Source of the DNA: Stramonita haemastoma
Taxonomy: Eukaryota > Mollusca > Gastropoda > Neogastropoda > Muricidae
Length of the DNA: 64,000 bases
Direction of reading: 5' to 3'
Assembly: GCA_030674155.1 (NCBI GenBank)
Contig: CM060339.1
Location: 38,468,628-38,532,627 of the forward strand
Shown: piece by piece, positions 35,329 to 45,752 of the stretch
How the letters are laid out: each line of letters starts with the position of its first letter
Position numbering within the stretch: position 1 is the stretch's first letter
The notes under the pieces: model-generated
Seen by the model: only the letters and a program-made list of their open reading frames with translations
Database searches by the model: none
What the model was told of the DNA's origin: nothing
Translations under genes and position numbers: made by a program

Positions 35329-35800
35329 GAATAACGCGTCTAAATAACATATAATGGGACATTACAGGTCACACAGACTGACAAGTCTAAACACATTCTA
35401 TATAGAGTGGACTCCTGTGCTTGTTATTCTGCAGGAAATCTGGCCTACATTCATCCCACGTCAGGGTAGCTCATTTCATGAGGAATATTTTTATCATTGG
35501 CTTGAAATAAAGGCAGGAGAATGGGCTGGATAGGCAGAAATGAAGCAAAGGGGAGAAGAAGGCTGACAGAAAGGAGAACATTTCTAGCACACAAGGGAGT
35601 AGCTAAACGATTGTTATAAAAGCGCAGAATATAGCTAGGTTTGTGAATCAATTACGATTTTTCTAGGCAAGTTTTGAAGCAAAATCGGCCCAATATTTTT
35701 TTTTTTTATACAGAGAGCGTTCTTTCAAAATTTACTAATTGATACATCTATCCCAAACCACAGTTAACAGACATTTTTTCATCAAGTGTATCCTAGTCTC

Positions 35801-35833
<33 letters not shown>

Positions 35834-36154
35834 ACTTTTCAGTTTCTTTATGTGCTGGGGTATCTTTTACCACAAAATCAATATCACCCCTACTTCTACT
35901 TACAGTGGAGTGCAACCACACTTTAGGCGAAATTTTTCATTTCAACTTTTCTTAGCATGGAAAATTGGCCTAGCCAAAATTGATCAGTCACTTGAGCCAC
36001 ATCAACGTCATTTGTCTCAGGGACGAAAAAAAAGGTGTTTTCATCTAAAAAGAAAGCGCATTTGACTCGGTAAGGAACGAGGGCCCAGCATATAAAAACG
36101 GAGATAAAAAACACACACACACTCAAAACCAAAGTGACCATCTAGATTGCATCC
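35329..36154. other. Non-coding stretch with poly-C tract
   Basis: The poly-C run at 35803-35832 is the main feature. The open frame 35739-36065 (+) is not splice-bounded and has no recognised domain. Confidence 0.4.
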
Positions 36155-36325
36155 TTTGGATTAGACTATAAATACAGAACACATGCAGAACATCTTACGC
36201 ACATGTTAAAATGTGTTCCGCTTTTCGGAAGAGTAGGCCATAGTGTGCCGATGGGAACAGGTGACAACATTCACAAAACTGCATACACATGGGGACTGGA
36301 TGTTCCATTGTCCTCAATATAAAAG
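36155..36325 (+). repeat. SINE core fragment
   Basis: Worn core with CTTTTCGGAAGAGTAGGCCA, GGAACAGGTGACA and CATGGGGACTGGATGTTCC. The tail is shortened. Confidence 0.75.
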
Positions 36326-37454
36326 AAAAAGAAACAACAATAGTGTCCATTGCACTGGTGACAAAGGCCACAGTGTCGAGGATACACAACCAGTTTGTTT
36401 ATTCCTTTATATCCAGGATAAACTATTATATCTATTTTTGTTGTTGTTCGGTTTTCAACTGACCTCACCTCTCCCTGTGAATGCCTCTACTTTGAATTTC
36501 GGTACATGTGTTTGTCAGTGGGTGCATGACACCCCTATTGCCAGGAAACTTTGCACACAAGGTTTTGGTTTAGCTAGGTTATGTTTATTTACATTTGTGA
36601 ACTTTAGGCTAGATTCCGACTGGCGTTGTCTGCAGCAATGTGAATTTATACATAGAAATAATTATGTATTTATTGCACCCTTCGGTTCGTGCGCTTTGCA
36701 TTTATGATTTTGACTGAAGTAGTTCATCATATTTTTTTCAAAATGTAGAGGAGGTGTGTGAAAAATGCCAGGCCTGTTTTTCTCAAAATCACAACATTTT
36801 TATACATTATATTAACCTTTGAAACTTGTATCATAGCTTAAAATGGTGCTTTCTACCACAGTGCAAAATTTCATGGCAATATCTTTAGAAGAACTCGATA
36901 TAGATAGAATAGATGTATAGATGTTCACATCACATGATTTTCAAATGCTAAGTTTGTTTTGTCGTTTGCTGGCCTTGTGTCCACTCCATGCATAAGTAGG
37001 TTGATGTCAATGTGGTCAATTGTTCATATCAATTTTTGCTCCAGCACAGAAACAGTTCATAAATGGGAAAGAATCTTTACCAGTGTCTGACTCAACAACT
37101 TGTGCTAGTGAATCATTTATTTGAAAGGTTTTAGTTTTCTTGCAATTGTGCATTTGTTTTGCTGTTTGTTCAACTTTGAATCATTTTGAGCTCTCTTCTG
37201 AAATGTGGTTGCAGCAAAATTTGGAAAAATGGCAAGTTATTTGATTTGTTAGAGTAGCAACTGTAGGGTGAAAGAGTGTTAATTGTTTCATCTGAACATG
37301 AATATCATTGTTTTCTCTGAACATGATTATTATGGTTTCATCTGATTTTTGTCATGTACCCACTGCACATAATAACTTTCTATTCTGATAATGAAACAGG
37401 TTTCAGCATGTGCACAATGTGTTCTCAGTTTATAGTCTCATCTTTTTAAAAAAT
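36326..37454. other. Apparently unique non-coding stretch
   Basis: Balanced composition with no internal repeat; TTATGATTTTGACTG and a GATATAGATAGAATAGATGT stretch are typical. No splice-bounded frame stood out. It could be intron or intergenic sequence. Confidence 0.4.
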
Positions 37455-37930
37455 TTGTTTCCAGATAATGGAATAAGCAGTTCTGCGTGTTTTGTTTTGT
37501 TTTGTTTTACATCAAGTCCCCTTTGTGTACATGCAGTTTTATAAATTTTGTCATCTATTCCCACCAGCACATAATGGCCTAATTTTCAGAAAAGTGGAAC
37601 AGATTTTAAACGTTGTGCTCAAGTTATATGCATATGTGTGTTAAGCAGGAAAGTGTTACCATGTATCTGTACATGCATGCTTGTGTGTGTGTAAAAATGC
37701 TACTAAGTGTCTTTTTGTACTTATTTATTATTTTACTTTGAGGATAATGGAATAAGCACTCTTGTGCTTTGTTTTACATTCCCAGGTGTATGCAGTTTTG
37801 TAAATTTTGTCGTCTGTTCCTACCGGCACACAATGGCCTACTCTTCCGGCGAGTGGAACAGGTTTTAATGTGTGCCAAGATGTTCTGCATCATTTGGAAC
37901 AGGGGCCTCGGTTTATAGTCTCATCTGAAG
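37455..37930 (-). repeat. Two SINE copies in tandem
   Basis: Two - strand copies (37455-37625, 37725-37930), both with the tail at the left (AGCACTCTTGTGCTTTG-like) and the core to the right. They differ in their wear, so they are separate insertions rather than a fresh duplication. Confidence 0.75.
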
Positions 37931-38097
37931 TCTGGACATGTATGTGCGGGGTGGTGGGGGGTGTGTGTTCAGCCATCCTTTAACGACTGCAGATTTCTGG
38001 ATTCATCTACAGACTAGAGGCCAACTTGTACACACACTTTGAAACCAAGTAGGGACAAAAACAGAGAGTGCAGTAAGACATGGAAGGAAGGGACAGA

Positions 38098-38275
38098 CAG
38101 GAGAAAGATGGAACCAGAGAGAAAGGGATGAAAGAGAGGGACAGACAGACAGGAGAAAGAGAGGGACAGACAGACAGGAGAAAGAGAGGGACAGAACAAG
38201 AGGAGAAAGAGAGGGACAGACAGACAGGAGAAAGAGAGGGACAGACAGAAGGAGAAAGAGAGGAGGGGGTAGAGA
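38098..38275 (+). repeat. 25-bp GA-rich minisatellite
   Basis: Units of GAGAGGGACAGACAGACAGG plus AGAAA, about seven copies with variants. Both strands are open by composition. Confidence 0.85.
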
Positions 38276-38334
38276 TCAGGAAAAGTCTGACAGAAAAAGC
38301 GTACAGGTTAAAATCCTCACACACACTGATGAAA

Positions 38335-38535
38335 CAGACAGTTTATTTCTGTCAGCAGCAGTTTATTTTTCTTTCATCACCAAAAATCTTGTGTAAAAAT
38401 AATATTATGAAAAAGAAAATCCAAGTCTATTTCATTTCAGCAAAACACTCATGCAATAATTTTGTGTAAAAATAAAACATTGTGAATAAAGAAAACCCAA
38501 GTCTATTATATCAGCAAACACTCATGCAATAACAT
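38335..38535. repeat. Tandem duplication, about 90 bp
   Basis: TTGTGTAAAAATAA, AAGAAAATCCAAGTCTATT and CACTCATGCAATAA occur twice. AT-rich, no coding signal. Confidence 0.7.
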
Positions 38536-39289
38536 TACGAATGAAAAAACCCTGTTAGTAAAAAAAGAAAAGAAAAAATAAAAGTGATTATAATAATAAG
38601 AATTCAAAGATAAACAATGTCACTCTGTTTAGGTCTTCATGCAGTTCTCAATCATAACAACACATCAAAATTCTCCTAAACCCCCCCAAAAAAAACGATT
38701 TCAGTGACAGATGTTCACACACTGCTGAAAATCATATTCATAAAGAAAATATCAGAAAAAGACATTGTCACCCTTTACTCTGTACTTCTGTATTCCATGC
38801 AGAATGCTACTTCCAATGAACAAAAGACCCTTTCAGAATGATTTAAAAAAACCCAAAAAAACCCCAACTTTTCACAGACTTCTTGACAATACATTATTTT
38901 TGGGTTGGCCAAAAACAGAGAATCTTCCAGATCAGTTCAAGTGTTGGTATGTGTCCAGACTATATACCTAGGAGCTGACCTAATTAAAAAAAAAAAAGTT
39001 CTCCCCTTCCTTCCTGGCTGATCCCACTCCCTGTTCACTGACAGCTGACAGACTGGAGGAGGACAATGTCACAGTGCCTTGCTCTGTCAACAGACAACAA
39101 AACAGGATCACACACACACTCACATCCCCATCATAACACCCCTCTCCATCTCCCCCCCCCCCCAAACACACACACACCAAAGACAACTAACTCCTTTCAC
39201 TTCCCTGCATGGAGAAAGAGGCCAAGTACAGATGGAATGAACACAACATATACAAGTTCGCACTCACTCATTTCAAAATGAACACAACA

Positions 39290-39560
39290 ATTACCAATGC
39301 ACACTTTGCTAAATTCCAAAATGAACACATTACTTACAAAGTACACACGTCACAAACTGCTGCCGTTTGCCAACAACCCCCCAGACTGGCCTCGTGTTTG
39401 GTTAGTAAAACATCCCACAAATGATTTAGTAAACACCCCCAACAATATTGATTATTTTAATGAAAGTCAGGATCAGTAACATGCTGTTTGGTGCAGAGAA
39501 AATACCCACCTACTTCATCTTTCCATGACAAAAAAACTTATTGAAGATTCTGAATTCATA
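39290..39560. repeat. Segmental duplicate pair, copy 1
   Basis: Matches 40370-40600: ATTCCAAAATGAACACATTA, AACAACCCCCCAGACTGGCC and GCATGCTGTTTGGTGCAGAG or the like appear in both, in order. It belongs to the - strand cassette array. Confidence 0.75.
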
Positions 39561-39815
39561 CATACAGATAAAATAGATCAATAATAACATCATCACAATT
39601 CAAAGACAATTTACAAGGACCTAAGGTTTTAGGAGCCACGCATGTTACAAACTGTTTCTTCTTTTCAAATTCCTTTTTCATTCCCCAGTAAAATTTCAAA
39701 GGTAACTACAACATCTGAATTTTAGTCAAACTGAGAAGACACTTGTATCAACACTTTTCTGTTCAATGAACACAACCTATACTCCAGCACAAAGCACACA
39801 CAACAGACCACTTAC

Positions 39816-39877
39816 ATCAAGATCTTCAGCAGTTGCTGTCCACCAGCCCAAGGTCTGTGCACCACACAAGCCCAGTT
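39816..39877 (-). other. Mini-exon cassette, 62 nt
   Basis: - strand: TTTTGTTGCAG precedes it and GTAAGTGG follows. One frame reads WACVVHRPWAGGQQLLKIL. Its closest relative is the cassette at 41207. Confidence 0.5.
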
Positions 39878-40024
39878 CTGCAACAAAACAGGAACATTTA
39901 CACTGAGCAAACACAGCCCACCCCCCAAAAAAAACCCACAAAAAAACCAAATAAACAAAACCACACAAAAAATACAAACCCACCCAGAAAATAAACACAA
40001 CGCCATCATAGGAAGAAAACTTAC

Positions 40025-40070
40025 ATCAAAAAAATTATCAGCAATCTTTGCGCCACCACCATCCCCAGGC
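40025..40070 (-). other. Mini-exon cassette, 46 nt
   Basis: TTTATCTGTTTTAG precedes and GTAAGT follows. Reads GLGMVVAQRLLIIF in one frame. Confidence 0.5.
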
Positions 40071-40199
40071 CTAAAACAGATAAACAGTCCTCTGTTAAAC
40101 TGTCCACAAAGTACAATACAACACGTACAATATAACAGCACAATACAATTCGGTACAATAATAATCTATATAAATATCTATAGTACAACACAACACACA

Positions 40200-40340
40200 T
40201 ACCAACCTGCACAGCAAATTGCCATTCCCCAAGTCCACTGTGCTCTCTCTGGTCTGTCTTCTGTCCGTCTCTCTGCACTCTTCCTTCCTTCCTTCACGCT
40301 GTGGGGTGTCAGTCATTGTCTGCCAGCCTGTCACCAGACA
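40200..40340 (-). other. Conserved duplicated segment, exon-like
   Basis: On the - strand this reads ESTVDLGNGNLLCR and ends at CTGTGCAG before GTTGGT. The paralogue at 43055-43190 reads ESTVDLGNGNFLCR and ends at CTATGCAG before GTTCGT. A long shared frame upstream is Arg/Glu-rich. The donor is weak. Confidence 0.4.
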
Positions 40341-40369
40341 GTCAGCACAATTTAATTAATTCAAAATTA

Positions 40370-40600
40370 AATACAAAATTACCAAAGCACAACTTCACTA
40401 ATTCCAAAATGAACACATTACTTACAAAAGACACACGTCACAAACTGCCGCGTTTTGCCAACAACCCCCCAGACTGGCCTCTGTGTTGGTTAGTAAAAAC
40501 ATCCCCAACAATATGATATTTTATAAAAAAAAAGATTAAGAAAGGATATCGCATGCTGTTTGGTGCAGAGAAAATACCCACTCTACTTCATCTTTCAATG
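40370..40600. repeat. Segmental duplicate pair, copy 2
   Basis: Pairs with 39290-39560. Differences include CTGTGTTGG for CTCGTGTTTGG and several one-base losses. Confidence 0.75.
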
Positions 40601-41200
40601 AAAAAATACCTGTTTTTGTAGAGTTCTGAATTCAACATATTGATAAAAATATGGTCAGAATAAACTAACATCATCACAATTCATACACACTGACGATCAT
40701 TATTCACTTTTAACATGATCTATGCCACTCTAAAAATTCACAACTGTTCAAAATATACATCCATCAACCACTACAATATTTCACAAGACAAAGTCAACAC
40801 ATGCCAACCACACACATCAGCACTGAACACACACATCCCCACATTGACTACGACAATACTTAACTTCAATGGACACGTCAATGGCTTCCATGTCTTCAGC
40901 TGTCGTGGGCTCTACCTATCCTGTGAACACACACACACAAAATTAACATGTACACATCCAACCTTTCCTCCTCCCCCCATTTTCCCTTTTCTCCCCCTTG
41001 TGCGACAGTCTGATAATCTGCACCTTTTGACAACACCTTGAAAAAAACCAACCCACCCACAATAAAAAGAATTAATCTAATACCACTGCATTTCAGAAGA
41101 TGTTAAATAAATGAACAAACATAGGTAGCAATTGTGTCTGCACACTTCAAATCTAACACAACACATACTACTCCAGCACAAACCACAAACACAACAGACG
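40601..41200. other. Non-coding stretch between cassettes
   Basis: AC-rich text. No cassette with both borders was seen. Confidence 0.4.
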
Positions 41201-41206
41201 ACTTAC

Positions 41207-41270
41207 GTCACAGATCTTCAGCAGTCTGTGTCCACCAGCCCAAGGTCTGTGCACCACACAAGCCCCGTGT
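41207..41270 (-). other. Mini-exon cassette, 64 nt
   Basis: GTTTGTGTTGATAG precedes and GTAAGTCG follows. Reads GACVVHRPWAGGHRLLKI, matching the 39816 cassette residue for residue except near the ends. Confidence 0.5.
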
Positions 41271-41393
41271 CTATCAACACAAACAATCAGCGTTATTACA
41301 CTCTTCATAACAGCCCCCCCCCCCAACAAAAAAAATCCAACAACCCCCCCCCCCCCCAAACAAAACAATCCCACACAGAGGAAGAATACTTAC

Positions 41394-41449
41394 ATGAACA
41401 ATTCTCGGCAGTTCAAGCACCTCCATCACCACCACCATCACTGCAAGGT
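41394..41449 (-). other. Mini-exon cassette, 56 nt
   Basis: GTTTGTGTTGACAG precedes and GTAAGTATTC follows. Reads LAVMVVVMEVLELPRIVH. A GGT repeat lies inside. Confidence 0.5.
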
Positions 41450-41541
41450 CTGTCAACACAAACAACAAACATTATTTACACTCCACAACAAGCCCTCCCC
41501 CCCCCCCCCCCAAACACAACACACACAGAAAGAATACTTAC

Positions 41542-41587
41542 ATCAAAATTCTAGTCGTCAGTTTCCATGCACCAGTATCACCCAGGT
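41542..41587 (-). other. Mini-exon cassette, 46 nt
   Basis: GTTTGTGTTGACAG precedes and GTAAGTATTC follows. Reads LGDTGAWKLTTRIL in one frame; another frame has stops. Confidence 0.5.
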
Positions 41588-41734
41588 CTGTCAACACAAA
41601 CAACAAACATTATTCATAAACACAAGTCTGTACAACTGTTCACAACAGAAACCATCCCCCCCCCCCCCCCCCACACAACAAAAAACACACACACACACTC
41701 ACAGATAGAACAATGACATAAAAAGCCTGGGCAG

Positions 41735-41832
41735 TACAATAAAACACACCCCAACACAACACAATACAAAACAGTATGACACAATACAAAACAGTACGAC
41801 ACAATACAACACAAAACAGTATGACACTCTAC
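41735..41832. repeat. ACAACACAATAC-type short tandem repeat
   Basis: Degenerate 5-10-bp units (ACACAATACA, ACAGTATGAC). A longer version lies at 42795-43045. Confidence 0.8.
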
Positions 41833-41844
41833 AGTACGACACAG

Positions 41845-42066
41845 GTCCTTCCAATGAGAGTATGAACTGAGGCCAGGGTACGAATGCACGCACAATATCT
41901 TGCACACACGGTAAATCCTGTTCCGCTTTTTGTAGGCCATTGTGTGCCGGTGGGACCAGATGACATTTACAAAGCTGCATAGACATGGCGACTAGATGTA
42001 AAGTAAAAAAGCACAGAGTGCTTATTCCATTATCCTCGATATAAAAGAATAAACAAATAAATAAAC
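41845..42066 (+). repeat. SINE, core and 3' end
   Basis: ACTGAGGCCAGGGTACGAAT, CTGTTCCGCTTTTTGTAGGC and AGCACAGAGTGCTTATTCC with an (AAATA)n tail. Confidence 0.8.
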
Positions 42067-42175
42067 AGGCCCTGATACTTCACGACAAGGTAGAATAACA
42101 GCTGTAGTTTTAAAAATCAATCAAACTGTCAAAACCCACAATCTGCCTTCAGTGGCTCTTAGCGCAAATGTTACC
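42067..42175. mobile_element. Degenerate fragment of the 422-bp MITE
   Basis: The order GATACTTCACGACAAGGTAG, TAATAATC/AAAAATCAATCAAA and GGCTCTTAGCGCAAAT matches the 3' third of the MITE (25739-25855). The inverted terminus is missing. Confidence 0.65.
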
Positions 42176-42212
42176 TATACTCCAGCACAAACACACACAA
42201 CAGACTACTTAC

Positions 42213-42307
42213 ATCAAAGATTTTCACCAGTTTCTGTACACCACCCAATGTCTGTCTGTCCACCAGCCAAGGTCTGTACCAAGTCTGTACACCAGCCAAG
42301 CCCAGGT
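42213..42307 (-). other. Mini-exon cassette, 95 nt, internally duplicated
   Basis: TTTGTGTTGCAG precedes and GTAAGTAG follows. The body repeats a GGTGTACAGAC(TTGG) motif about three times, so this cassette itself grew by duplication. One frame ends VQKLVKIF, like LLKI in other cassettes. Confidence 0.5.
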
Positions 42308-42422
42308 CTGCAACACAAACAGTAAACATTAATTACAACGGGCAGCCCCCCCCCAAAAAAACCCCCCCAAAACAACACCAAACAAACCCAAACACAATTA
42401 CACACACAGGAAGAATACTTAC

Positions 42423-42476
42423 AGGAAAACTCTCAGCAATCTTTATGCGCCACCACCACCACCACCACTCCCAGGC
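42423..42476 (-). other. Mini-exon cassette, 54 nt
   Basis: An AG after a TTTATGTG-type run precedes and GTAAGTATTC follows. Contains a GGT run that lengthens the body. Confidence 0.5.
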
Positions 42477-42583
42477 CTAAACACATAGAGACAGTCTCTG
42501 TTACACTGTCCTAAACATCCCCCCTCCCCCCAAAAAAAAACAAAACCCACACAAACAAAACACACACAGAGGAGAATACTTAC

Positions 42584-42631
42584 ATGAAAATTGTCAGCAA
42601 TCTTTGTGCACCACCAACACCACCCCCAGGC
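42584..42631 (-). other. Mini-exon cassette, 48 nt
   Basis: CTGTGTTTTAG precedes and GTAAGTATTC follows. Body starts GCCTGGGGGTGG, the family signature. Confidence 0.5.
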
Positions 42632-42794
42632 CTAAAACACAGAAACAGTCTCTGTCAATACAGACAATAAACATTATTTACAGCATCCCCCCTCCCTCCA
42701 AAAAAAAACCCAGAGAAAGAATACTTACATGACACCCCCCCCCCTCCTTCCAAAAGAACACAGAGAAAGAATACTTACATAAAAAACCTTGGCA

Positions 42795-43045
42795 GTAAAA
42801 TACACCACAACACAGTACAACACAATACAACACAACATAGTACAATACAATACAACACAGTACAACACAACACAATGCAATACAACACAGTACAAAACAA
42901 TACAACACAACACTCAAAAGTACAACACAACACAACACAGTAAAATACAACACAGTACAACACAACACAGTACAATACAACACAGTACAGTACAATACAA
43001 CACAATACAATACAACACTCAAAAAGTACAACACAACACACAATA
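42795..43045. repeat. TACAACACAG-type short tandem repeat
   Basis: About 250 bases of 5- and 10-bp units (TACAACACAG, TACAATACAA). The Cys/Val/Leu-rich - strand frame of 174 residues over it is not a gene. Confidence 0.9.
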
Positions 43046-43379
43046 CGAACCTGCATAGAAAATTGCCATTTCCCAAGTCCACTGTGCTCTCTCTCTGTCT
43101 GTCTGTCCGTCTCTCTGCACTCTTCCTTCCTTCCTTCCGCTGTACTGATGTCACGTCATGTCTGCCAGCCCTGTGACAGACAGACAGGGCAGCACACAGC
43201 ACTCACACCCCCACAGACAACCCGCTCCTTTCAGATCCCTGCCTGCCTGCATGGAGAAAGAGGCCAAGTACTGAGGGAATGAACACCACCCCCCACCTTC
43301 AGGCCTGTAACACAAACAACAAATAGTATTATATATTGCCTCCCCCCCCCACACACACACAGACAGGAAGAATACTTAC

Positions 43380-43451
43380 ATAAAAAAATTCTTGGCAGTG
43401 TCCATGCACCCCCCCCCCCCCCCCCCCCCCACCCAAACACTGCCCTCAGGC
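43380..43451 (-). other. Mini-exon cassette, 72 nt, split by poly-C
   Basis: TGTTTTAG precedes and GTAAGTATTC follows. The body carries a poly-C run (+ strand) of about 22, so true length is uncertain. It ends CATGGACACTGCCAAGAATT, as in the next cassette. Confidence 0.45.
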
Positions 43452-43539
43452 CTAAAACAGAGAAACAGTCGTCGTTATATTGTCCACAATAACCCCCCCC
43501 CCCCCCCCCCACACACACACAGACAGGAAGAATACTTAC

Positions 43540-43616
43540 ATAAAAAAATTCTTGGCAGTGTCCATGCACACCCCCCCCCCCCCCCCCCTCCCCACATCAC
43601 CACACTGCCCTCAGGC
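43540..43616 (-). other. Mini-exon cassette, 77 nt, split by poly-C
   Basis: Near duplicate of the 43380 cassette, including its short intron and TTATATTGTCCACAATAA segment. The pair, plus part of a third, forms a tandem of about 160 bp. Confidence 0.45.
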
Positions 43617-43703
43617 CTAAAACAGAGAAACAGTCGTCGTTATATTGTCCACAATAACCCCCCCCCCAACACACACACACACACACACAGGAAGAATACT
43701 TAC

Positions 43704-43755
43704 ATAAAAATTCTTGGCAAGTTTCAGTGCCCCACCTGCCATCACCACCTCAAAC
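43704..43755 (-). other. Mini-exon cassette, 52 nt
   Basis: TTTGTATGTTTCAG precedes and GTAAGTATTC follows. Reads FEVVMAGGALKLAKNFY, one of the cleanest open bodies in the array. Confidence 0.5.
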
Positions 43756-43901
43756 CTGAAACATACAAACAGTCTGTAACACTGCCTACAAAATCCCCCC
43801 CCCAAAAAAAAAACAACAACAACAACAACCAAACAAAAACAAAAACCCAACCAAAAAAAAACCAACAAACCCAAAGACATACACATAGAAAGAATACGTA
43901 C

Positions 43902-43955
43902 ATAAAATTTTGTTGGCATCTTGGCAGTTTCTGTACAGCGGCACACACCCCAGGC
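43902..43955 (-). other. Mini-exon cassette, 54 nt
   Basis: TTTGTATGTTTCAG precedes and GTACGTATTC follows (donor with G to C change). Reads AWGVCRCTETAKMPTKF or LGCVPLYRNCQDANKI. Confidence 0.5.
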
Positions 43956-44043
43956 CTGAAACATACAAACAGTCTCTGAAACACTGTCTACAAAATCCCC
44001 AGCCCCCCCCCCCCCCCCAAACACACACAGAAAAAATACTTAC

Positions 44044-44090
44044 ATAAAAAAATTATCTGTAGTTTCTGTGCACTGTCATCCTCCCCACGC
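44044..44090 (-). other. Mini-exon cassette, 47 nt
   Basis: TTTTCTGTTTCAG precedes and GTAAGTATT follows. Reads VGRMTVHRNYR in one frame before a stop. Confidence 0.5.
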
Positions 44091-44208
44091 CTGAAACAGA
44101 AAAAACAGACATTGGTTTAGAAACAATCTCTGGGAAACTTTCAACACCCCCCCCCCCCGAAAAAAAAAACCCAACAGGCTCAGACAGACTGACAGACAGA
44201 AAACTGAC

Positions 44209-44262
44209 CTGACAACTTGTGGCAGGCTGCAGGCACCAGCACCATCCTGTCCATCCCCAGAC
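44209..44262 (-). other. Mini-exon cassette, 54 nt (5'-most seen)
   Basis: TTTGTGTGGACAG precedes and GTCAGTTTTC follows, a different donor from the others. Reads LGMDRMVLVPAACHKLS. Length is a multiple of three, with no poly-C. Confidence 0.5.
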
Positions 44263-44507
44263 CTGTCCACACAAACAACAAACATTGTAAACAACAGTAC
44301 TGCTCACAACTGCACCCCCCTCCCCTCTTCACACACACACGTCAAATAAAAGTGAATGCAACAAGACATGAAATGAAATGAAAGGTTGATCACACACACA
44401 ACACTTGCAATTTTAAGCACAATGACTACAGGGCAAAAACAAAGACATAAACACACACACTCACACACATGAAAACTTACACAGAGATGAAAACACACGC
44501 TACACAA
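44263..44507. other. Non-coding stretch upstream of the cassette array
   Basis: Holds a poly-C/CA segment and A-rich text. No exon with both borders was seen. Confidence 0.4.
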
Positions 44508-44643
44508 GAAGGAAGGTGGCAGGATGGTTAAGACGCCTGCCGTCACATAAAATGTGAGATTCTGGGTTCAATTCCCAGCATTGCCTTTCCTTCCCAGTTT
44601 AATGAAAAATTAAACTAAATGTCAGGTCTTTTGGATGAGACTT
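44508..44643 (+). repeat. SINE head with tRNA-like promoter
   Basis: GGTGGCAGGATGGTTAAGAC (A-box region) and GGGTTCAATTCCC (B-box region) are present, followed by the head-core junction and then a CA repeat that cuts it off. Confidence 0.75.
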
Positions 44644-44852
44644 AAACACACACACGCATTCATGCACGCAAGCACACACACACACACAACACACAAACAT
44701 GTACAATACTTAACTGAATCAGACGGCACCATCAGCCAGTGTCCTCAGTCTTTTCCAGGAACACCAACCTTGAAACACACCCAAATCAACATGTTGATAT
44801 GTAACAACTGTATCATAATGCGTGTGCGCACGCGCGCGACAACACACACAGA

Positions 44853-45210
44853 GGGGACGAAATGGCTTAGTGGTCAGAACATTGCAATTGCAATTTGACT
44901 GCCTGGGCTCGATTCCTGTTTGAGGGGATTTTCCCCCTGGAGTTAACATCAGTGCTGACACCACTCTCCTTTAAAGTCCTTTGGATGAGACTATAAACCG
45001 AGGCCCCATGTGCGAACTCACACAGAATATCTTGCGCACACGTTAAATCCTGTTCCGCTTTTTGTAAGTGTAGGCCATTGTGTGCCGGTGGGAACAGATG
45101 ACAAGATTTACAAAACTGCATACACACAGGGACTAGACGTAAAAAAAGCACATGAGTGCTTATTCCATTATCCTCGATATAAAAGGATAAATAAAATTTA
45201 AAAAATAAAA
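44853..45210 (+). repeat. Full-length SINE
   Basis: Head with TGGCTTAGTGGTCAGAACA (A-box-like) and GGGCTCGATTCC (B-box-like), GTTAACATCAGTGCTGACAC, core, GGGACTAGACGTAAAAAAAG, GCACATGAGTGCTTATTCC and a TAAATAAAATTT tail. About 355 bp. Serves as the reference copy for the type with the GCACATGAGTGC tail. Confidence 0.88.
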
Positions 45211-45261
45211 TACACCCACACACATACCCACACACTCACACACACAGAACACTGAACCCTG

Positions 45262-45300
45262 ATAGAATCCCATCCTGGAACAGCAGCCCTGTAACACAGA
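45262..45300 (-). other. Weak exon candidate
   Basis: On the - strand GATTTCTGTGTTACAG leads into GGCTGCTGTTCCAGGATGGG. The other end runs into a GT repeat without a clear donor, so only the acceptor is convincing. Confidence 0.25.
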
Positions 45301-45349
45301 AATCCCCATGTCAATACAGCACCTACACAACACTGCAACAAACAAACAC

Positions 45350-45555
45350 ACACCACCACCACCACCACCATCATTACCACACACATGTACACCACCACCA
45401 TTACCACACACACCATCTACACACACACACACACACACACACGCACGCATACACCTCCCACCCCTTCCCGTCCCCCCCTCCCCCCACCCCTCCCCCTCCC
45501 CCCCACCCCTTCCCCCCCCCTCCCACCCTTCCCCCACCCCTCCCCCCTCATTCAC
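45350..45555. repeat. (CCA)n, (CA)n and C-rich tract
   Basis: CCA repeats, a CA run at 45420-45443, then CCCCTCCC-rich sequence. Pro- and Gly-rich frames on both strands are artefacts. Confidence 0.85.
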
Positions 45556-45559
45556 CTGA

Positions 45560-45695
45560 ATCCACTTTTCACAAGAGTAGGCCATTTTGTGCAGGTGGGA
45601 ACAGATTACAAGATTGACAAAACTGCATACACATGGGGAGTGGATGTAAAAAAGTACTTATTCCATTTTCCTCGATAGAAAAGAATAAATAAATA
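45560..45695 (+). repeat. SINE core and tail fragment
   Basis: AAGAGTAGGCCATTTTGTGC through CATGGGGAGTGGATG and an (AAATA)n tail. Confidence 0.75.
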
Positions 45696-45752
45696 CATCA
45701 AAAAAAAAAATAAAAGCTGAATCCTATGGACAGTACAGATCACTATAAACCA

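Noticed and set aside
42678..43202. 174-residue - strand frame rich in Cys, Val and Leu
   Set aside because: Most of it is the TACAACACAG short tandem repeat. Only the conserved part near 43055-43190 was kept as exon-like.
43380..43760. CRISPR-like regularly spaced repeats
   Set aside because: The repeats contain splice-like words, vary in length, and are separated by poly-C and CA runs in a eukaryotic setting; no cas genes or unique spacers.
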